Positions 15,956-25,685 of a DNA stretch of 64,000 nt are shown here, in pieces. Numbering within the stretch: the first letter of the stretch is position 1; the number at the start of each line of letters is the position of its first letter. Origin of the DNA: Brenneria bubanii (GTDB lineage: Bacteria; Pseudomonadota; Gammaproteobacteria; Enterobacterales; Enterobacteriaceae); assembly GCF_022378355.1 (NCBI RefSeq), contig NZ_JAKMAJ010000012.1, positions 62,001-126,000 of the forward strand, given 5' to 3'. The position numbers were made by a program, and so were the translations under genes. Under the pieces are notes generated by a model that saw only the letters and a list, made by a program, of their open reading frames with translations, ran no database searches and was not told the DNA's origin.

Positions 15956-16570
15956 TTATGACTTAACCGTCAGGTCGTTTTTGACGCTTTTCACGCCGCT
16001 AACGGCTTTGGCGATACTTTCGGCGCGCGCGGCCTGAGCCTGACTGTCGACTTCGCCGCTCAGCTGCACCACGCCTTCGTGGGTTTCAACTTTCACCTTA
16101 CGGGAAGGAACGATGCTGTCCGCCAGCAATTTGGCTTTAATCGAACTGGTCGTCACGGTGTCATCGGCATAAGTGCCAACGGACTGCGTGGCATTATCCT
16201 TGATCTGAAGTTTGTCGCTGACGGACTTCACGCCTTCGGTTTTACCGGCAATCTGCACCGCATGCGTTGCAATATCCTGACTGGCGACAAACCCGCTCAG
16301 GGTGACGACACCGCCCGTGGTTGCAACGGAAATATCGCCGCTCTTGATGGTCTTATCTTCCAGCAGCGCGCTTTTTACCTTTGCCGTGGTTGTGCTGTCG
16401 CTCATGTAGCCTGAAGCTTTGTTCATGGAACTATCGACTTTCTCACCCGTTGTATCTGCGACGCGCAGTGCTTTTTGTCCCAACGTATCTTCAGCCAGCG
16501 CATTTCCGCCAACCAGAATAGAACCCAGGGCAATCGCGATCAGAGATTGAGTCAGTTTGGTCTTGGTCAT
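15956..16570 (-). CDS. osmY: Periplasmic osmotic-shock protein OsmY
   Basis: A 204-residue exported protein with a signal peptide (ending GGNALA) and two BON domains (about residues 60-125 and 137-204). It matches E. coli OsmY by eye: [25 protein letters not shown]-like, [39 protein letters not shown] domains bind membranes or envelope components, and OsmY is induced by sigma-S under osmotic stress. The ribosome binding site AAAAGGAAG is clear. It stands between ytjA and prfC as in E. coli. Confidence 0.96.
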   Translation of the reverse strand: MTKTKLTQSLIAIALGSILVGGNALAEDTLGQKALRVADTTGEKVDSSMNKASGYMSDSTTTAKVKSALLEDKTIKSGDISVATTGGVVTLSGFVASQDIATHAVQIAGKTEGVKSVSDKLQIKDNATQSVGTYADDTVTTSSIKAKLLADSIVPSRKVKVETHEGVVQLSGEVDSQAQAARAESIAKAVSGVKSVKNDLTVKS

Positions 16571-16935
16571 CGATTTCTTCCTTTTCTGTTTTTATAAGCC
16601 CAGCCAGAATGCCGCCGGGCGAATCAACGCTGATGATTACGAATGCAACGCCGGTCATTGCCCCCTAACAACACACTAACAATAAAAAACAGCGTACCGT
16701 TTTTCGAATCAGCAACAACTCAATACAATGCGCTGCCCGTAATCGCGTTAATAGTTAAACAAACTAAAATGATTAACACGCTGTTAACTATAGACCACTG
16801 AGTCGGAAAGCACAGGGGAATATCGGTAAAAGGGAAGGATGCGGCGGCAATTCAGATTTGTCTGTGGGCTGGACTTTCAGGTATTCGGGGCGCTAAAAAC
16901 GAAGTAACAAACTGATAAATAGACAAACAATAAAA
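16571..16935. other. Intergenic region upstream of osmY
   Basis: No gene is seen here. On the osmY strand the region carries AT-rich dyads (GTTAA and TAGTT repeats around 16745-16795) suited to a regulated promoter. I could not place a sigma-S promoter with confidence. Confidence 0.4.
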
Positions 16936-16982
16936 TAAAACACCCGAAACAATCATTATTTTCACGATTGAGCCAGGTGTTC
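16936..16982 (-). terminator. Probable prfC terminator
   Basis: On the minus strand AACACC pairs with GGTGTT. An inner CAATC/GATTG stem extends the hairpin, and TTTATT follows. It lies just past the prfC stop codon. Confidence 0.55.
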
Positions 16983-17000
16983 GAATTTTATACGCAAAAA

Positions 17001-18590
17001 TTAATGTTCGCGCGTTTTATGGAACGAGACTTCCGGGTAACGTTCCCGCGTCAGGTTCAGGTTGACCATCGTCGGGGCAATATAAGACAGGTTGTCGCCG
17101 CCGTCTAACGCCAGATGCTGCTCATTCTTACGTTTGAAATCTTCAAACTTCTTCACATCGCCGCATTCGACCCAACGCGCGGTAGATACGTTGACGGATT
17201 CATAGACCGCTTCCACGTTATATTCGGTCTTCAAACGGGCAACCACCACATCAAACTGCAATACCCCCACCGCGCCAACGATAAGATCATTATTAATCAA
17301 CGGACGGAACACCTGCACCGCGCCTTCTTCCGAAAGCTGCACCAGCCCTTTGAGCAACTGTTTCTGCTTCAACGGATCGCGCAGGCGGATACGGCGGAAC
17401 AGCTCCGGCGCAAAGTTCGGAATCCCGGTGAATTTCATATCCTCACCCTGAGTAAAGGTATCCCCTATCTGGATGGTGCCGTGATTATGCAGCCCGATGA
17501 TATCGCCGGGATAGGCCTCTTCGACATGAGAACGGTCGCCGGCCATGAAAGTCAGCGCGTCTGAAATCACCACGTCTTTGCCGGTACGCACCTGACGCAG
17601 CTTCATTCCCTTCTCATACCTGCCGGATACCACGCGCATAAAGGCCACGCGGTCGCGGTGTTTAGGATCCATGTTGGCCTGAATTTTAAACACGAAGCCG
17701 GTGAACTTCTCCTCCTCCGCCGTTACGACACGGGCATCGGTTTTACGCGGCATCGGCGTCGGCGCCCAGGTAATCAGGCCGTCCAGCATGTGATCGACGC
17801 CAAAGTTTCCCAGCGCCGTACCAAAGAAGACCGGCGTGATATCGCCAGACAGGAAAGCGTCCAGTTCGAACTCATGCGACGCCCCTTGCACCAGCTCCAG
17901 CTCTTCACGCAGTTGCAACGCCAGTTCTTCGCCAATCGCGGTGTCCAGTTCCGGGTTATCCAATCCTTTGACGATACGTACTTCCTGGATCGTATGGCCT
18001 TTACCGGTCTGATAGAGATACGTTTCGTCTTTATACAGATGGTAAACGCCCTTGAACAATTTGCCGCAGCCGATTGGCCAGGTAATCGGCGCGCAGGCGA
18101 TTTTCAGCTCACTTTCCACTTCATCCAGCAGTTCCATCGGATCGCGGATGTCACGGTCGAGCTTGTTCATGAAAGTCAGGATCGGCGTATCGCGCAGACG
18201 AGTGACTTCCATCAGTTTACGGGTGCGATCTTCAACCCCTTTCGCCGCATCAATCACCATCAAACAGCAGTCGACCGCAGTAAGCGTACGATAGGTATCT
18301 TCGGAAAAGTCTTCGTGTCCCGGCGTATCCAGCAGGTTTACCAGACAATCATGGTAGGGAAACTGCATCACCGACGTGGTAATGGAGATGCCGCGCTGTT
18401 TCTCCATCTCCATCCAGTCGGATTTGGCGTGCTGATTGGAACCGCGCCCTTTTACCGTACCGGCGGTTTGGATCGCCTGTCCGAACAGTAAAACTTTTTC
18501 CGTAATGGTGGTTTTACCAGCATCGGGGTGAGAAATAATGGCGAAAGTTCTTCTTTTTGAGACTTCGCGGGCGTATTCACTTGGAGACAT
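17001..18590 (-). CDS. prfC: Peptide chain release factor 3
   Basis: A 529-residue translational GTPase that removes RF1 and RF2 from the ribosome after peptide release. The P-loop is SHPDAGKTT, the G3 motif [14 protein letters not shown] and the G4 motif FMNKLDRD. The end FHKTREH matches E. coli RF3 (529 residues). The ATG at 18590 gives exactly that length; an upstream GTG at 18617 would add nine residues. It is followed by a hairpin and osmY, as in E. coli. Confidence 0.97.
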   Translation of the reverse strand: MSPSEYAREVSKRRTFAIISHPDAGKTTITEKVLLFGQAIQTAGTVKGRGSNQHAKSDWMEMEKQRGISITTSVMQFPYHDCLVNLLDTPGHEDFSEDTYRTLTAVDCCLMVIDAAKGVEDRTRKLMEVTRLRDTPILTFMNKLDRDIRDPMELLDEVESELKIACAPITWPIGCGKLFKGVYHLYKDETYLYQTGKGHTIQEVRIVKGLDNPELDTAIGEELALQLREELELVQGASHEFELDAFLSGDITPVFFGTALGNFGVDHMLDGLITWAPTPMPRKTDARVVTAEEEKFTGFVFKIQANMDPKHRDRVAFMRVVSGRYEKGMKLRQVRTGKDVVISDALTFMAGDRSHVEEAYPGDIIGLHNHGTIQIGDTFTQGEDMKFTGIPNFAPELFRRIRLRDPLKQKQLLKGLVQLSEEGAVQVFRPLINNDLIVGAVGVLQFDVVVARLKTEYNVEAVYESVNVSTARWVECGDVKKFEDFKRKNEQHLALDGGDNLSYIAPTMVNLNLTRERYPEVSFHKTREH

Positions 18591-18928
18591 GATTTTCAGG
18601 TTTCTTCTGTTAGTCACCCGGCGGCAACATCAATCACGGCGATGTCGGCGTCAGGCAAAGCGAAAATAGTAGCGAGTTAGCGCAATGACGGTCGTTCAAG
18701 GGGCAAACCGAAGCAAGTCAATTTGAGCCCGGCGATCGAGATTACGAATCATGCCGGGTATTTTCCCTGATTTAGCGACTATACACAATCAGTGACTGAA
18801 CGCCGTGGAAAACCACGCGCTCCCGTCCATCCGACGCGACGGAGGAATAAACCCTGCGGCAGGGATAACGCACAGGCCCCGCCCCTGGAACATGTCGCCC
18901 CGCCGGCCCGCGAACTGGCCGCTTGCCT
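18591..18928. other. Intergenic region between ytjB and prfC
   Basis: These 338 bases contain no gene I can support. The prfC promoter should lie here. The stretch near 18880-18930 is GC-rich and ends in a run of nine T at the ytjB stop codon. Confidence 0.4.
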
Positions 18929-19612
18929 CTAGGTTTTTTTTTGCTCTTCGGCGCCGCTATCGGCGACGGCGTTTTCCGTCTCATCGCCGTCCTCTTCTTT
19001 TAGCGGCGTGCTGGCGGTCAGCAGATAAGGCGATTGCTGCCAGCGAGTGCGGCGATTTTGCAACAGCGTACGGGTTAGAATAATGCCGACGGCCAGCGAC
19101 AGCAGGATCATTAAACGCAGAATATTCGTCGTGTTATCCACCTGTTTGGCTTCCGTCGCCAGCACATGCGTATCAAGCGTGACGCGCAGGAAACCTATCG
19201 GGCCGTCTTTTCCCTCAATCGGCTGCACCAATTGATGGTTGAAGTAACTGCCGACACGATTGCCGTCCAGGGCAAGTCGATCGCGCAGTTGCACCTGTTC
19301 GCCGGCGTGCGCCACCAGCGAACCATCCTGCTGATAAATCGCGGCATCTAAAATACGGCTGTGATCCGTAAGCTGCTTAAGGATATTATTAATCTTCTGG
19401 CCGTTGTCATCCGCGCTCTCCATCAGCGGCAAAAGGCTGAACGCAACCTGTCTAGTCAAGGTACGCGCCAGATCCTCAACCTGTTCAGAGCGCGCCATTT
19501 GATGACTGAGGCTGAAATAGGAAGCCCCCTGCATCAAAATCACCAGCAGAGATAAGCAAATCAACACAATGGCTGTGCGATGTAGGCGGAATTTTACCCG
19601 GGCCCGAACCAT
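18929..19612 (-). CDS. ytjB: Membrane protein YtjB (Smp)
   Basis: A 227-residue protein with one N-terminal membrane helix (TAIVLICLSLLVILMQGASYF), a periplasmic sensor-like domain and a second helix (ILRLMILLSLAVGIILTRTLL). It matches E. coli YtjB/Smp across its length (DRLALDGNRVGSYFN, RVTLDTHVLATEAKQVDNT, RTRWQQSPYLLTAS). Its function is unknown. The ATG at 19612 has AAGGA 6 bases upstream; the longer frame to 19708 lacks support. It is divergent from serB, as in E. coli. The acidic C-terminal tail is poorly conserved. Confidence 0.92.
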   Translation of the reverse strand: MVRARVKFRLHRTAIVLICLSLLVILMQGASYFSLSHQMARSEQVEDLARTLTRQVAFSLLPLMESADDNGQKINNILKQLTDHSRILDAAIYQQDGSLVAHAGEQVQLRDRLALDGNRVGSYFNHQLVQPIEGKDGPIGFLRVTLDTHVLATEAKQVDNTTNILRLMILLSLAVGIILTRTLLQNRRTRWQQSPYLLTASTPLKEEDGDETENAVADSGAEEQKKT

Positions 19613-19772
19613 GAGAATCCTTACGCGATATGGATACTTTATGTTGCCAGAAGCGCCGACGATAGGATAGCTTGTTGCCCTGTTTTCCGACCGATATGTT
19701 TGTGGCACCCCATGCGCATGCCGAATTTTCGGCGCCCGGCCACGTTATTACCGCCAGTAGAGGAACTACCCC

Positions 19773-20750
19773 ATGTCGAATAGTCTGACCTATTGTGATC
19801 TCCCGGATGAGATTAACCGTTGGCCCGGGCTGCCGCTGTCTCTGAGCGGTAATGAAGTTATGCCGCTCGATTATCGCGCCGGCGACACCGGCTGGTTGTT
19901 GTACGGCAACGCGCTTGATAAGAATCTGCTTTCCCGTTATCAGCGTCAATTGGGGGTGGCGATGGTCATCGTCAGCGCATGGAACGTAGGCGATTACCAG
20001 GTGGTCCGGCTGGCGGGCACGCTGACGCCGCGGGCGACCAAGGATGCGCACGATCTGGGGATGGACGTCACCCCGATGAGCAACTCCCCGACGCTGCGTT
20101 CGCCGGGATTACTGGTCATGGATATGGACTCCACGGCGATTCAAATCGAATGTATAGATGAAATCGCCAAACTGGCCGGCACCGGCGATCTGGTGGCCGA
20201 AGTCACCGAACGGGCGATGCGCGGCGAGCTGGATTTTTCCGCCAGTTTGCGTCAACGCGTGGGGACGTTAAAAGGCGCGGATGCCAACATTCTGCGACAG
20301 GTGCGCAAGCATCTGCCGCTGATGCCCGGATTGACCGGCATGGTGAGCCAGCTTCAGGAAGCCGGCTGGCATGTCGCTATCGCCTCAGGCGGTTTCACCT
20401 ATTTTGCCGATTATCTGAAAGATGAATTGGGCCTGGTGGCCGCCGTCGCCAATGAAATGGGGATGCGTGATGGTAAACTGACGGGGGAAGTCATCGGCCC
20501 GATCGTTGATGCAAAGTACAAAGCGGCCACGCTGCGCAACCTGGCGGAAAAGCTGGGTATTCCTATGGAGCAAACCGTCGCTATCGGCGATGGCGCCAAC
20601 GACCTGCTGATGATCAAAAGCGCCTGTCTGGGCATCGCCTATCATGCTAAACCCAAGGTCAACGAGCAGTCAGCCGTGACCATACGCCATGCCGACCTGA
20701 CCGGAGTATTGTGCATCCTCAGCGGCAGCATGAGACACGAAAAACGTTAA
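19773..20750 (+). CDS. serB: Phosphoserine phosphatase
   Basis: A 325-residue HAD-superfamily enzyme that catalyses the last step of serine biosynthesis (phosphoserine to serine). The catalytic motif DMDSTAIQIE lies near residues 116-125, motif II is IASGGFTYF, and the motif III/IV region is AIGDGANDLLMIK. The first 100 residues form the ACT-like regulatory domain seen in E. coli SerB (322 residues). It heads the conserved serB-radA-nadR block; radA begins 17 bases downstream, so they are probably cotranscribed. Confidence 0.97.
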   Translation: MSNSLTYCDLPDEINRWPGLPLSLSGNEVMPLDYRAGDTGWLLYGNALDKNLLSRYQRQLGVAMVIVSAWNVGDYQVVRLAGTLTPRATKDAHDLGMDVTPMSNSPTLRSPGLLVMDMDSTAIQIECIDEIAKLAGTGDLVAEVTERAMRGELDFSASLRQRVGTLKGADANILRQVRKHLPLMPGLTGMVSQLQEAGWHVAIASGGFTYFADYLKDELGLVAAVANEMGMRDGKLTGEVIGPIVDAKYKAATLRNLAEKLGIPMEQTVAIGDGANDLLMIKSACLGIAYHAKPKVNEQSAVTIRHADLTGVLCILSGSMRHEKR

Positions 20751-20767
20751 TCCAATCGAGGTAATCC

Positions 20768-22153
20768 GTGGCAAAAGCAGTCAAACGCGCCTTTGTATGT
20801 AATGAATGTGGAGCTGACTACCCGCGTTGGCAAGGCCAGTGCAGCGCCTGTCATGCCTGGAACACCATTACCGAAGTTCGTCTGGCTGCGGCCTCCTCGT
20901 CGTCACGATCCGATCGTCTGACCGGCTATGCCGGTGAAAGCGCCGGCGTCAGCCGGGTGCAAAAGCTGTCGGAAATCAGTCTTGAGGCGCTGCCTCGTTT
21001 TTCCACCGGCTTTCAGGAGTTCGATCGGGTGCTCGGCGGCGGCGTAGTGCCGGGCAGCGCGATTCTGATCGGCGGCAACCCCGGCGCGGGTAAAAGCACC
21101 CTGCTGCTGCAAACGCTGTGCAAACTGTCTGAACAGATGAAAACCCTGTATGTCACCGGGGAAGAGTCGTTACAGCAGGTGGCGATGCGCGCGCACCGCC
21201 TTGGTCTGCCGGCGCAAAACCTGAACATGCTGTCTGAAACCAGTATTGAGCAAATCTGCCTGATAGCCGAACAGGAACAGCCGAAGCTGATGGTGATTGA
21301 CTCGATTCAGGTGATGCACCTTGCCGATATTCAATCATCTCCCGGCAGCGTCGCGCAGGTGCGTGAAACCGCCGCCTATCTCACTCGATTTGCCAAAACG
21401 CGCGGCGTGGCCATTATAATGGTCGGACACGTCACTAAGGATGGTTCGCTGGCCGGGCCGAAAGTATTGGAGCACTGTATCGACTGTTCCGTGCTGCTGG
21501 ACGGCGATGCCGACTCCCGTTTTCGTACTTTGCGTAGCCATAAAAACCGCTTTGGCGCCGTTAACGAACTGGGCGTTTTCGCCATGACCGAGCAAGGCCT
21601 GCGTGAAATCAGCAATCCGTCAGCCATTTTTCTCAGCCGCGGCGACGAGATTACCTCCGGCAGCTCGGTCATGGTGGTGTGGGAAGGCACGCGCCCGCTG
21701 CTGGTGGAGATTCAGGCGCTGGTCGACCAATCGATGATGTCCAATCCGCGCCGGGTCGCCGTCGGATTGGAGCAAAACCGTCTGGCGATCCTGTTGGCGG
21801 TGCTGCATCGCCACGGCGGCTTGCAGATGTCCGATCAGGATGTGTTCGTCAACGTGGTCGGCGGCGTAAAGGTAACGGAAACCAGCGCCGACCTGGCGTT
21901 ATTGCTATCGCTGGTGTCCAGTCTGCGCGATCGCCCGCTGCCGCAGGATCTGGTGGTGTTTGGCGAAGTGGGGCTGGCTGGCGAAATTCGCCCGGTGCCC
22001 AGCGGACAGGAACGCATTGCCGAAGCCGCCAAGCATGGTTTCAAACGCGCCATCGTGCCCCATGCCAATATGCCGAAAAAGCCGCCGGCCAATATGCAGG
22101 TTTTCGGTGTCAAAAAGCTGGCCGACGCGTTGGATATCCTCGCCGATTTATAA
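20768..22153 (+). CDS. radA: DNA repair protein RadA (Sms)
   Basis: A 461-residue RecA-like ATPase that promotes branch migration in recombinational repair. The N-terminal zinc finger is CNECGADYPRWQGQCSAC, Walker A is GNPGAGKST, the RadA-specific KNRFG motif is present (SHKNRFGAVNE), and a Lon-protease-like C-terminal domain carries SGQERIAEAAKHGF. The length equals that of E. coli RadA (460). It lies between serB and nadR. Confidence 0.97.
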   Translation: MAKAVKRAFVCNECGADYPRWQGQCSACHAWNTITEVRLAAASSSSRSDRLTGYAGESAGVSRVQKLSEISLEALPRFSTGFQEFDRVLGGGVVPGSAILIGGNPGAGKSTLLLQTLCKLSEQMKTLYVTGEESLQQVAMRAHRLGLPAQNLNMLSETSIEQICLIAEQEQPKLMVIDSIQVMHLADIQSSPGSVAQVRETAAYLTRFAKTRGVAIIMVGHVTKDGSLAGPKVLEHCIDCSVLLDGDADSRFRTLRSHKNRFGAVNELGVFAMTEQGLREISNPSAIFLSRGDEITSGSSVMVVWEGTRPLLVEIQALVDQSMMSNPRRVAVGLEQNRLAILLAVLHRHGGLQMSDQDVFVNVVGGVKVTETSADLALLLSLVSSLRDRPLPQDLVVFGEVGLAGEIRPVPSGQERIAEAAKHGFKRAIVPHANMPKKPPANMQVFGVKKLADALDILADL

Positions 22154-22305
22154 AAAATCGTCGCGCCGCGACGGCCCGCAGGGCAAGTCTCATGGATGAG
22201 GCGAGCAAGACATCGTCGGGAACGCTTTTCAACCTCGCCGCCTCCCAACACTCCCAACAGGCAATATCGAACTTTTTTACCCGGCCGCGGCGCTCTGTGG
22301 TATTT

Positions 22306-22323
22306 TGTTTAGTACGCTAAACA
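22306..22323. promoter_or_regulatory. NadR operator (TGTTTA-N6-TAAACA)
   Basis: A perfect 18-base palindrome TGTTTA-GTACGC-TAAACA, the recognition sequence I recall for NadR in enterobacteria. It ends 13 bases before the nadR ATG and abuts its AGGAGTG ribosome binding site. This suggests that NadR represses its own gene, which is inference. Confidence 0.8.
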
Positions 22324-22336
22324 GGAGTGTCGGGAA

Positions 22337-23569
22337 ATGTCACCATTCGATTATCTGAAATCCGCCATCCGGAAAAAAGGATGTACCCTGCAACAGGTCG
22401 CTGAGGCGACGGATATGACCAAGGGGTATCTCAGCCAATTGCTCAATGCCAAAATAAAAAGCCCCAGCGCTCAGAAACTTGAAGCCTTGCACCGCTTCCT
22501 CGGCCTCGAGTTTCCCCGCTACGAAAAAAAAATCGGCGTCGTGTTCGGCAAGTTTTATCCGCTGCACACCGGACATATCTACCTTATCCAACGAGCCTGT
22601 AGCCAGGTTGACGAACTGCACGTGATTCTCGGCTACGACGAATCACGCGACCGCCTGCTGTTCGAGAATAGCTCAATGTCGCAACAGCCGACCGTCAGCG
22701 ATCGCCTGCGTTGGTTATTACAGACCTTTAAGTATCAGAAAAACATACACATTCATGCATTTAACGAAGAAGGCATGGAACCCTACCCGCACGGCTGGGA
22801 CGTCTGGAGCAAAGGTATTCAGGCCTTTATGCAGGAAAAAAGCATACAGCCCAATTTCGTCTATACCAGCGAAGAGCAAGATGCGCCGCAATACCGCGAA
22901 CATTTGGCAACCGAAACGGTATTGGTCGATCCTAAACGCTCATTCATGAACATCAGCGGGTCACAGATCCGTCACGACCCATTCCGCTACTGGGAATATA
23001 TTCCCACGGAGGTAAAACCGTTCTTCGTGCGCACCGTCGCTATTCTGGGTGGCGAATCCAGCGGGAAATCCACGCTGGTCAACAAACTGGCGAATATCTT
23101 CAATACCACCAGCGCCTGGGAATATGGCCGTGATTATGTATTTTCCCACCTGGGGGGCGACGAAATGGCCCTGCAATATTCCGACTATGACAAGATTGCG
23201 CTGGGACAGGCCCAATATATTGATTTTGCAGTAAAATACGCCAATAAAGTGGCCTTTATCGATACCGATTTCGTCACGACTCAGGCGTTCTGCAAAAAAT
23301 ATGAAGGCCGCGAGCACCCGTTCGTGCAGGCGCTCATTGATGAGTATCGCTTCGATCTGGTTATTTTGCTGGAAAACAACACCCCATGGGTGGCGGACGG
23401 GTTACGTAGTCTGGGCAGCGCGCCCGCGCGTAAGGAATTTCAGAATCTACTGACGAAAATGTTGACGGAAAATAATATTCCCTATGCGCACGTCGAAGAT
23501 TCAGACTACGACTCGCGTTTTCTTCGCTGCGTTGAGCTGGTGCAGCAAATGCTGGGACACAATCGCTAG
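22337..23569 (+). CDS. nadR: Trifunctional NAD regulator/NMN adenylyltransferase/ribosylnicotinamide kinase
   Basis: A 410-residue NadR. Residues 1-60 form a helix-turn-helix that represses NAD biosynthesis genes. The middle domain carries the nucleotidyltransferase motif GKFYPLHTGHIYL and ISGSQIR. The C-terminal ribosylnicotinamide kinase has the P-loop GGESSGKST and DTDFVTTQ. E. coli NadR has 410 residues and the same gene order after radA. A perfect NadR box overlaps the upstream control region. Confidence 0.97.
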   Translation: MSPFDYLKSAIRKKGCTLQQVAEATDMTKGYLSQLLNAKIKSPSAQKLEALHRFLGLEFPRYEKKIGVVFGKFYPLHTGHIYLIQRACSQVDELHVILGYDESRDRLLFENSSMSQQPTVSDRLRWLLQTFKYQKNIHIHAFNEEGMEPYPHGWDVWSKGIQAFMQEKSIQPNFVYTSEEQDAPQYREHLATETVLVDPKRSFMNISGSQIRHDPFRYWEYIPTEVKPFFVRTVAILGGESSGKSTLVNKLANIFNTTSAWEYGRDYVFSHLGGDEMALQYSDYDKIALGQAQYIDFAVKYANKVAFIDTDFVTTQAFCKKYEGREHPFVQALIDEYRFDLVILLENNTPWVADGLRSLGSAPARKEFQNLLTKMLTENNIPYAHVEDSDYDSRFLRCVELVQQMLGHNR

Positions 23570-23601
23570 GTTGATTGTCAGGAAAAAACCGCAAAGGATA
23601 T

Positions 23602-24222
23602 TCAGTCCCGCCAACGCCAACAGCGGGAAGGCGTAATGATTTCCGGCAGCGGGATGTCCCAGCTTTCGACCGGTAAGGCATCCACCTGCTGACAGTCATG
23701 CGCCAGACCGATGGGATACGGGCCGCGCGGCGTTCGGTGCTGCAAGGTGCGATCGTAGAAACCGCCGCCCATTCCCAACCGCTGCCCCTGGTCGTCAAAC
23801 GCCACCAGCGGGGTCAACAACACATCCAGCCGGCGCAGCGGCAACACCTGCCGAACATCAAGACGCGGCTCTAAGATTTTCAGTCGGTTCAATACCAGCT
23901 CAGTATCCGGCGCATAGCGCAGGAACAGCAGATTGCCCGCGCTAAAAGGGTGCAAAACCGGCAGATAAACCTGTTTTCCCTGCCGCCAGAACTGTTGAAT
24001 CAACGGCTTGGTATCCAGCTCGCCATCAAATGACAAGAACACCGCGATGGTTTCAGCATGCTGTATTTTCTGATGCGCCCCCGCCTGCGCCAGCGCTTGT
24101 CGAGCGAACAAGTCCTGCTGTTGCGCGCTGATCTGGCGTCGACGCCGCCGCATATCCTGACGGATTTGCTGACGAAGCTGAGCGGAAGAAAGCGATGGTG
24201 TGGGTAATGGCATCGGCTGCAT
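23602..24222 (-). CDS. ygfA: 5-formyltetrahydrofolate cyclo-ligase family protein YgfA
   Basis: A 206-residue enzyme that converts 5-formyl-THF to 5,10-methenyl-THF with ATP. Diagnostic sequences are RRRRQISAQQQ (nucleotide and folate-binding N terminus), PLVAFDDQGQRLGMGGGFYDRTL (the family signature with GMGGGFYDR) and PIGLAHDCQQ. E. coli YgfA has 182 residues; the ATG at 24222 gives a slightly longer N terminus, and the ATG at 24213 is also possible. It follows the 6S RNA gene on the same strand, as in E. coli where ygfA is cotranscribed with ssrS and linked to biofilm and persister formation. Confidence 0.93.
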   Translation of the reverse strand: MQPMPLPTPSLSSAQLRQQIRQDMRRRRRQISAQQQDLFARQALAQAGAHQKIQHAETIAVFLSFDGELDTKPLIQQFWRQGKQVYLPVLHPFSAGNLLFLRYAPDTELVLNRLKILEPRLDVRQVLPLRRLDVLLTPLVAFDDQGQRLGMGGGFYDRTLQHRTPRGPYPIGLAHDCQQVDALPVESWDIPLPEIITPSRCWRWRD

Positions 24223-24267
24223 AGGAAATGAAGGCAATCGCCGTAATTGAACAGAAATGAAAGAAAG

Positions 24268-24451
24268 GGAATCTCCGAGATGCCGCCGCAGGCTGTAACC
24301 CTTGAACCCTTGGTTCAAGGTGAACATAACGTCGCGGTCTTAAGGCTTCTCGGACGAACCGAGCATGCTCACCAACTGCGGAGCGTTACATTCTATTGGT
24401 TTGAAATATCGGCTCAGGGGACTGGCCCGCTGACAAACATCTCAGAGAAAT
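24268..24451 (-). ncRNA. ssrS: 6S RNA
   Basis: The 184 bases on the minus strand run from ATTTCTCTGAGATG to CTCGGAGATTCC. They match the E. coli 6S RNA ends, length and internal blocks (GGGCCAGTCCCCTGAGCCGATATTTC; GTGAGCATGCTCGG; CCTTGAACCAAGGGTTCAAGG; CGGCGGCATCTCGGAGA). Both ends pair to form the closing stem. 6S RNA sequesters sigma-70 RNA polymerase in stationary phase. It lies between zapA and ygfA as in E. coli. Confidence 0.97.
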
Positions 24452-24525
24452 TTTATTCGTTACTCGCTATAAACCTTACCACGTCTTATAGCGTAAGAAC
24501 ACCGTACTTTTGTCAAAACCGGACG

Positions 24526-24855
24526 TTACTCAAACTGGGGGCCCTGACGATCGGTGATGCGCCCTTGCTCCAATAATGCCTGTTCGATAGTCTGTTGCAA
24601 CATACGGATACGCTGCTCCATGTTGGCGGCATAGTCGCGGGTTTTATTCCGTTCCTGCGCCAGCTCATGGCATACATTGAGCGCGGCGATAAACACCAAC
24701 TGCTCTGTATTGGTGACTCTAGTGCGAACTTTAAGATCTTGCAACCGCTGGTTAAGATCTTCCGCTGCCTGATTCAACGCTTCCTGTTGTTCTGGCGGAC
24801 AGTTGACTCTTAACGAACGGCCAAAAATCTGAATATCTACTGGTTGTGCAGACAT
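24526..24855 (-). CDS. zapA: Cell division protein ZapA
   Basis: A 109-residue ZapA that crosslinks FtsZ filaments at the division ring. The N-terminal part ([26 protein letters not shown]) and the C-terminal coiled coil ([19 protein letters not shown]) match E. coli ZapA (109 residues). The ATG at 24855 has a GGAAGGTGG ribosome binding site. It lies upstream of 6S RNA on the same strand and divergent from ygfB. Confidence 0.96.
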   Translation of the reverse strand: MSAQPVDIQIFGRSLRVNCPPEQQEALNQAAEDLNQRLQDLKVRTRVTNTEQLVFIAALNVCHELAQERNKTRDYAANMEQRIRMLQQTIEQALLEQGRITDRQGPQFE

Positions 24856-25042
24856 ACCACCTTCCTGCCTTATCTCATTTTCGCGCCCGCACAGGATAAA
24901 TCCTACGCTGCCCGACAGCGGTCGGTTAAAGCGGGCGTCACTATATATATCCCAAATATAAGATACAAGCCCTTTCTGGTATACCAATGGAGCTTGGTGG
25001 TAGCATACCATGAACTAACCCTGCCAACGATGACGAATGCGC

Positions 25043-25627
25043 ATGTCTATAGAGAATACGTTTCCAGGCTATGAAGCCATTGACCACTTACTGCACCAGC
25101 AGCAGATCGCACTGACCGCCGCCGAAATGCATGGATTAATCAGCGGTATGCTGTGCGGCGGCAACCATGACGACAGTTGGAAAAGCCTGATTTTCGAGCT
25201 GACAAACGAGGGCATGGCCTTTCCACAGGTGTTGTCCCAGCCTCTTCAGCATTTGTATCAGGTCACGCGTGAAACGCTTGAGGATGAAGGCTTTATGTTT
25301 CAGCTTTTTCTGCCGGACGACGATAGCGAATCGGTCACGGTATTTGACCGCGCGGATGCTCTGTCAGGCTGGGTAAACCATTTTTTACTGGGATTGGGCG
25401 TGGTTCAGCCGCGGTTGAATAAAGCGCAGGGCGAACTGAAAGAAGCCATTGATGATCTACGTAATATCGCCCAGCTTGGCTATGACGAAGACGAAGATCA
25501 GGAAGAGCTGGAACAGTCCCTTGAAGAAGTCATCGAATACGTACGGGTTTCGGCCATTCTGTGTCATAACGAATTTACGAGCCCGCAGGCTGTCGCTCCG
25601 CAACAGCAAAAACCGACGCTGCATTAA
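25043..25627 (+). CDS. ygfB: UPF0149 family protein YgfB
   Basis: A 194-residue protein of the YgfB/YecA-like UPF0149 family (E. coli YgfB 192). Conserved blocks are [38 protein letters not shown] and [34 protein letters not shown]. Its function is not settled. The second ATG (25043) matches the E. coli N terminus MSI. It is followed 58 bases later by pepP and probably shares its transcript with pepP-ubiH-ubiI. Confidence 0.94.
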   Translation: MSIENTFPGYEAIDHLLHQQQIALTAAEMHGLISGMLCGGNHDDSWKSLIFELTNEGMAFPQVLSQPLQHLYQVTRETLEDEGFMFQLFLPDDDSESVTVFDRADALSGWVNHFLLGLGVVQPRLNKAQGELKEAIDDLRNIAQLGYDEDEDQEELEQSLEEVIEYVRVSAILCHNEFTSPQAVAPQQQKPTLH

Positions 25628-25685
25628 TCCCATTGATGCCAAGCGTGGGAGAGTAAACCAGACGAAATATTTTCAGGAGCGGGAA

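Noticed and set aside
17658-18491. 277-codon plus-strand frame opposite prfC
   Set aside because: Shadow of the highly conserved prfC; composition is odd (many His, Arg, Gln) and no motifs are seen.
18772-18984. Small minus-strand frame past ytjB
   Set aside because: Arginine/proline-rich composition and overlap with ytjB indicate a shadow frame.
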